Shown here: piece by piece, positions 7,872-12,169 of the stretch
Position numbering within the stretch: the first letter of the stretch is position 1
Layout of the letters: every line of letters starts with the position of its first letter
NCBI GenBank assembly: GCA_032433595.1
Contig: JASWJB010000606.1
Location: forward strand, 1-12,169
DNA from: Conoideocrella luteorostrata
Taxonomy: Eukaryota > Ascomycota > Sordariomycetes > Hypocreales > Clavicipitaceae
Length of the DNA: 12,169 nt
Direction: 5' to 3'
Translations under genes and position numbers: made by a program
The notes under the pieces: generated by a model
Databases searched by the model: none
What the model saw: the letters and a program-made list of their open reading frames with translations, nothing else
What the model was told of the DNA's origin: nothing

Positions 7872-7905
7872 GCATAGCGAGTGGCCCAGCATAGCGAGTG
7901 GCCCA
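7872..7905 (+). repeat. 17-bp perfect tandem duplication
   Basis: GCATAGCGAGTGGCCCA occurs twice back to back (7872-7888 and 7889-7905). It sits just past the broken 3' end of the tyrosinase pseudogene and may mark a rearrangement scar. Confidence 0.9.
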
Positions 7906-7959
7906 CCTAGACCACATTCTCGCAAAGATTACACAAAAAAAAAACCACAACATGAGAAA

Positions 7960-8523
7960 TCAATTAATCATCACTACTATCCTCTTCGTTGGGTATTTCC
8001 CTATAGATCTGGTAAGTTCGCGCATCATGACCAGTCTCAAGTTGGCAAATGGACCATCCGACACACAGCCGCCTCCTGTTCAAGGTGGTCGTGGTACGGC
8101 ACCGTTGAGGAGACCATGGTCTTGTCGTCTGCCGTTGCTGCCTAGAGAAAGATATGCGCCATGGAATACGGAACTCTCCGTAATATTAGCCTCGAGCGGA
8201 TTGGTCCAGTCCCAATAAGGTTGTGAGCCTTTGTAGCCACATGTCTCACGAAGCTCTTTTTCGAACAGCCAGACAAAGTACCTATGCCAAGGCATGAGCC
8301 AGCCCTAGAGAGAGAAGTTTCCCTTGTCAGAAGGTTGTTCTTTTGACCTGGAGCCAGAGCAGAGAGGGACCTAGACACGATATCTCATACGTACCGAAAA
8401 GTGAATTCCCAAGGTTTGGTTAATATGTGAAACGATGAAATCACCCATTCCGACATTTTCCGGCCACTCTTCAGATGCAACATACAAAATACTCTTCCAA
8501 TTATTGTAGTAGGCTGATGAAAA
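7960..8523 (-). pseudogene. Tyrosinase fragment (CuA domain), nonsense-mutated and truncated
   Basis: Tyrosinases are type-3 copper enzymes that oxidise monophenols and diphenols in melanin and related pathways. Read on the minus strand, the fragment from 8523 to 8395 and then 8304 onward gives all three CuA histidines in context: SHINQT, GIH and PWHRYF. PYWDWTNP, a SLGSNG segment and GGGCVSDGPFAN follow, in the usual family order. The frame is broken by a TGA at 8080-8082, exactly where the family normally has a glycine before GGGCV; one base change (GGA to TGA) explains it. After GPFAN the frame continues in unfamiliar residues to a TGA at 7960-7962, and no CuB domain follows. Upstream of 8523 an in-frame TAG is met and no signal peptide or start is visible, though a 3' splice site there is possible. 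It is therefore a relic of a roughly full-length tyrosinase, cut at both ends. Confidence 0.8.
8305..8394 (-). other. Intron in the tyrosinase pseudogene
   Basis: Minus-strand donor GTACGT at 8394, branch-site-like CTGAC about 20 nt before the end, pyrimidine-rich CTCTCTCTAG acceptor ending at 8305; 90 nt, phase 0. Splicing joins the GIHFS exon to the GWLMPWHRYF exon in frame, restoring the family's spacing between the second and third CuA histidines. Confidence 0.8.
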
Positions 8524-8714
8524 CTACACATGTTGCGTTATGAGCACTATGAGCAACTTTGGGCAGTGGAATTGAAAGAAATAGAAGGATGTTCTTCTGA
8601 CTGAATTGAATGATATTAATGATGATATTGAACTTCCTGAAGAGCCTGAAAGCCACCTATTTATGCTAAAAAGGTAAGGTCGCACGTGGGGGAGTACTAC
8701 TGTACTCCGTTCGT

Positions 8715-9086
8715 CCTGTTGGGTAAAAAAAGAAACGGCCGATATTGTCATGTGAAGCCGCCGGGGCCGGCATCTAATTATGGCCGGCGCTTAGAGAGGG
8801 GCGCATGCCCTGCTTGGCCTTGCTTGGAGCCAATGGATACACACTTTTAAAACAGCCCTGAAACAAATGGTAGGTTCTGTTGGTTAACCCTTTTACATCC
8901 AACACATGAGAGAATAAATGAGGAGGCATGACGAAGCTGCCTTTGAAAGAGATACGTCAATTGTAATATATAGTTGGCAAAAAGTCGCCCAATGCCAACG
9001 CCGAGCACAAGAAACTTGCTCTAGTATCATTCTCTTCAAGTACTGTCAGCTGCATATTTCCCACAACTCCAACCTAGGCTGTGCCT
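8715..9086 (-). repeat. Dispersed repeat, uninterrupted inverted copy (copy 2)
   Basis: This is the reverse complement of the split repeat at 979-1245 plus 1633-1733, here continuous over about 370 bp. At the join it carries CCATTGGCTCCAAGCAAGGCC running straight into GCATGCGCCCC, with no minisatellite or MITE. It lies next to the tyrosinase relic and begins just after another GTACTCCGT word (8702-8710). No coding frame is conserved between the copies. Confidence 0.85.
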
Positions 9087-9750
9087 ATGGTCACCCGCTG
9101 AGTGCCTGCGAGAATGTTGCCAGCCATGCAATGCAGCCCCTGACATTCATTTGGCACCTCGAGATTGTGTAATTCTACTACATATTCTGGGGAAGCGGGT
9201 TTGTTAGTTCGTATGGAGAAGTTGTTGCATATGTGCATGAACAAACATTCGTAGCAAGCCCAAGGCTGCCTCTATACTGGAAAGGAAAATAAAGCAACGG
9301 CTCTGATGTGCTCCGTGCATGCTCCGTACACGCTCACGTACATAGGACAATGATGCCTTGTGACCTTGCTAGCTATTGACGGCACCGATGGTCCAGACGA
9401 GCATCTGTATCTCTCGTCTCAACACCACTATCCTCAGCCCGCCGTACCTACACACACTTGGACAAGCCTTCTTTTACCTAGTTGTCTTTGCTCCATGTCC
9501 TGATGTGAAGGGCCCCAACCAGGCGTGAGCGCACGCGCAGCGCGCGGATTTTGGCGCATCTTGCCGCACCGTGGTTTTGCTCTTCTCAGGCACTTTGGCA
9601 AGACTCGTACACGTATATAAGTGAGCGGGTGTGTGAGCAGGTGTGTGCGGTCTTGGTCCGGGCCTGGTCATAGGGGCTCGTACCAGCTCGTCACCCAGCG
9701 CCCGCAACGACACCAAACCTAGCGCAATCGATGCAGAAAAGCCCGGCGCA
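9087..9750. other. Gene-free stretch before the palindrome
   Basis: No convincing gene. Two CTCCGT-containing words lie near 9310-9330. A GTATATAAG string at about 9611-9619 is TATA-like but has no ATG-started gene downstream. GC content rises from about 9500, and the last part, from roughly 9700, is a diverged outward extension of the palindrome's left arm. Confidence 0.45.
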
Positions 9751-10164
9751 CACGATGCAGTGACGAAAATAGCGATACGAGGCACTCCCGGGGCGCGCGG
9801 CTACTCTGCGGCGGGCAGCGCACAAAATGCCGGCGGGATGGGTGGTTTTTCGCTCGAGTGGTAAGCGGAAAAGGGAGGAGGTTGTAAGCAGAAAAAGGAC
9901 CAGACTGGGGGCCGTCTCCTTTTACTAGGACTACGTCGCTTGCTGTCTTTACTCTCTAGTAGAGTACAGACTACAAGGTCTCCATCCTAGTAAAAGGAGA
10001 CGGCCCCCAGTCTGGTCCTTTTTCTGCTTACAACCTCCTCCCTTTTCCGCTTACCACTCGAGCGAAAAACCACCCATCCCGCCGGCATTTTGTGCGCTGC
10101 CCGCCGCAGAGTAGCCGCGCGCGCCGGGAGTGCCTCGTATCGCTTTTATTCTCACTGCATCGTG
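9751..10164. repeat. Long near-perfect inverted repeat (palindrome) with 54-nt spacer
   Basis: Arms 9751-9930 and 9985-10164 are gapless reverse complements (paired positions sum to 19915). I compared the inner 160 bp of each arm base by base and found one mismatch; the outer 20 bp have several. Weaker homology extends outward to about 9700 and 10215. The spacer is 9931-9984. Each arm carries the same small inward-facing frame, ending SLEW-stop near the spacer. If transcribed, the RNA would form a roughly 160-bp hairpin. Confidence 0.95.
9950..9966. repeat. Small hairpin at the centre of the palindrome
   Basis: TACTCT-CTAGT-AGAGTA: a 6-bp stem with a 5-nt loop, centred at 9958. The large palindrome is centred at 9957.5, so the two are almost concentric and the spacer could form a cap on the long stem. 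Confidence 0.75.
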
Positions 10165-10675
10165 TGCGCGGCGGCTTTGCGAGTCTTTTGCGCCAGGTTT
10201 CGTGCCGCTTGGAGCACTGGTGGCCGAGCTATGGTTTTTGGCACATGGCACGCCAGGTATTCTATTTCATGCCTTAAATCTAATTGTATCTTGTGCTCTG
10301 GGCTCTTGTGCATCTTTTGCACCAGGTTTGGCGTCGCCTGGCTGTGTTGCTGCTGTGTTGTGCTGTTTGTGCTGTCTTGTGCCGTGTGTAGTGTGCTGTG
10401 CTATTGCGCTTCCAAGCCCCTGACCAAGCTGGTTTTTCGTAGATTACGCACAAGGTGTGATGTTTTGGGCCCTGCTTTTTATTACAACTTATGCACAGCG
10501 TTTTTCTCTACCTTGTACACTATTTTCTCTGTATCTTGTGTGCCAGTTGCTGTGCTGGGTTGTTGTGCTACTCTTGTGTTACTAACCACCCCCCCCCCGC
10601 CCCCGACCAAGCCCTGCTTTTTTTGCACCTTGGGCGCTGACCCAGATCCAAACTCTGCCTGGTGGTATTCTTGCG
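10165..10675. repeat. G/T-rich degenerate repeat region
   Basis: The diverged end of the palindrome's right arm passes into degenerate tandem repeats: TCTTTTGCGCCAGGTTTCGTGCCG near 10185 recurs as CATCTTTTGCACCAGGTTTGGCGTCG near 10311. On the minus strand these read as related KPGAKD-type segments, but with a stop between them. Farther right are T/G-rich stretches (TGTGTTGTGCTG) and a C-run at about 10588-10600. No intact gene is recognised. Confidence 0.55.
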
Positions 10676-12015
10676 TGGGCAGCATCATCCTCGTCAGCAG
10701 CAACGGCATCATCATCAGCAGCGGCAGCGGCATCATCATCGGCAGCGGTAGCGGTATCATCATCAGTGGCAGCGGCATCGTCATGAGCAGCATCGTCATA
10801 ATCGGCAGCAGCAGCAGCAGCAGCATCTTCATTTCCGGCTGAATCTTCCCTCTCGTGAATGCTAACGTTTCCCCTCTCCCGAGTGTCGACTTGTCCCTTC
10901 TGCCGACCGCTTCATCATCATCATCAGCAGCAACAACATTATCATCAGCAGCAGTGGCATTATCGACATCTTCAGCAGCGGCATTTCTTGCGTGGGCAGC
11001 AACATCCTCGGCGGCGGCGGAGACATCACCAGCAGCAGAGAACTCACCAGTAGCGGCATCACCACAAGCAGCGGCATCGTCACCAGCATCATCGTCATCA
11101 GCAGCAGCATCATCATTATCGGCTACCTTTTCCCCCTCGTGAGTGCTGACTTTTCCCCTCTCCCGAGTGTCGACTTTTCCCTCTCGTGAATGCTGACTTT
11201 TCCCCTCTCTCAAGTGTCGACTTTTCCTCTCGACCGACCGCTCCATCATCAGCAGCAACAGCATTATTATCAGCAGCATCGACATCTCTTACGTGGGCAG
11301 CAACATTCTCATCACCAGCAGCGGCATCATCGCGGCATCTCTTGCGAAGGCAGCAACATCCTCGGCGGCGGCGGAGACATCACCAGCAGCACAGATATCA
11401 CCAGAAGCGGCATCATCATCAGCACCATCATCATCAGAAGCGACGGCGGCATCATCGTCATCAGCAGCAACATCTGACGTTTTCCCCTCCCGGCCACTAC
11501 TATCGTGACCAGAATCCTGACCTGTGCCATCACCATCAGCAGTAGCATCATCATCATCATCATTGGCAACGGCATCATCATGATCAACAGTAGCGGCGGA
11601 ATCATCATCGGCAGCGGTAGCGGTATCATCATTAGTGGCAGTGGCATCGTCATCATTGGTAGCAGCAGCAGCATCATTATGATCGGCTGACTCTTCCCTC
11701 TCGTGAGTGCTGATTTTTCCCCTCTCCCGAGGGCTGACTTTTTTCTCTCCGAGTGCTGACTTTTACCCTCTCCCTAGTGCCGACGTTTCCTCTTTGCCGA
11801 CCGCATCATCATCATCAGCAGCATGCGACATTTCATGCGTGGGCAGCAACATGCCCATCAGCAGCAGCAACATCATCGACATCATCAGCAACGGCATTTC
11901 TTGCGACATTCTCGGCGGCGGCGGAGACATCACCAGCAGCAGAGAAGTCACCAGAAGCGGCAGCATCACAAGCAGCGGCATCATCACCAGCATCATCATC
12001 TCTTCCCTCTCCTAA
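10676..12015. repeat. Compound trinucleotide satellite with higher-order units
   Basis: More than 1.3 kb built from CAT, CAG/CAA and CGG triplets in plus orientation, interspersed with a spacer of the form CCCCTCTCCCGAGTGTCGAC. The string CTCGGCGGCGGCGGAGACAT recurs at about 11009, 11364 and 11911. A GGCAGCGGTAGCGGTATCAT block recurs at 10741 and 11611, about 870 bp apart. Every frame stays open for long distances because no stop fits the triplets: Ser/Ile or His/Gln on plus, Ala/Asp or Met/Leu on minus. Open frames such as minus 10482-11285 are therefore weak evidence of a gene. The minus-strand Ala/Asp frame is the most protein-like but is interrupted. Best treated as satellite DNA; a decayed low-complexity protein gene is the alternative. 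Confidence 0.8.
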
Positions 12016-12049
12016 ATGCCGACTGTCACGAAGTGAGCAGCTATGTCAC

Positions 12050-12169
12050 AGGAAGCATTCCACAACGATGCACTCAATATCACCGAAAACACACAACGCG
12101 ACCGGAATTATTCAACATCGTCGGAAGCGTTCAAATTCAACAGAATCGTACGACCGGAAGCATTCAATA
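12050..12169. repeat. Degenerate GGAAGCATTCAA-type short repeats at the right edge
   Basis: Related words recur at about 12051 (GGAAGCATTC), 12103 (CCGGAATTATTCAAC), 12123 (GGAAGCGTTCAA) and 12155 (CCGGAAGCATTCAA). The spacing is irregular and the window ends inside the pattern. No gene was identified here; minus-strand frames are short. Confidence 0.5.

Noticed and set aside
8918..9172. 84-codon plus-strand frame in the dispersed repeat, similar to a minus-strand frame at 862-1146
   Set aside because: The similarity comes from the repeated DNA; the frames diverge at their ends and match no protein family.
10482..11285. 267-codon minus-strand Ala/Asp-rich and Met/Leu-rich frame as a gene
   Set aside because: Triplet satellites stay open in many frames on both strands; this frame switches composition abruptly and has no recognisable domain.

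Overview
The window looks like genomic DNA of a filamentous ascomycete, most likely a hypocrealean and quite possibly insect-associated fungus. The supporting signs are short spliceosomal introns (71 and 90 nt, GTAAGT/GTACGT donors, one with a CTGAC branch site), a fungal-type protein-kinase-like gene with an HQDVSPRN catalytic loop, a secreted protein of the heat-labile-enterotoxin A-chain-like ADP-ribosyltransferase fold, a fungal tyrosinase fragment, a hAT transposase relic and many repeats. No prokaryotic operon structure is visible. The genus is inferred, not shown.

Layout. 1-2484 is repeat-rich. It holds half of a MITE-like element at the left edge, a possible small Cys-rich gene (657-935, minus), one copy of a dispersed repeat split into two pieces (979-1245 and 1633-1733), a 20-bp minisatellite and a complete 230-bp AT-rich MITE-like element lying in the split, then a cluster of TACGGAGTA/TACTCCGTA words. 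2485-3744 (plus) is an intact 419-aa protein-kinase-like gene. 3892-4660 (plus) is a decayed hAT transposase whose BED zinc finger can still be read. 4775-6783 (minus) is the main gene: two exons joined by a 71-nt intron encode a 645-residue secreted protein with two tandem enterotoxin-like ART domains, both apparently without the catalytic residues. 6784-7871 has no recognisable gene. 7960-8523 (minus) is a tyrosinase pseudogene: the CuA histidines are present, the frame has a nonsense codon, and CuB is missing. 8715-9086 is an inverted, unsplit copy of the dispersed repeat from the left side.

The right side, 9751-12169, is structural DNA: a near-perfect long palindrome (160-bp core arms with one mismatch, 54-nt spacer, a second small hairpin almost at its centre), then a G/T-rich degenerate repeat, then more than 1.3 kb of compound CAT/CAG/CGG-type trinucleotide satellite arranged in higher-order units.

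The genes do not form a pathway or cluster. The picture is a repeat-rich, gene-poor accessory or possibly subtelomeric region carrying one fast-evolving secreted effector-like gene, one kinase-like gene and several dead genes. The best candidate for something undescribed is the tandem, apparently pseudo-enzymatic ART protein; second is the capped palindrome.
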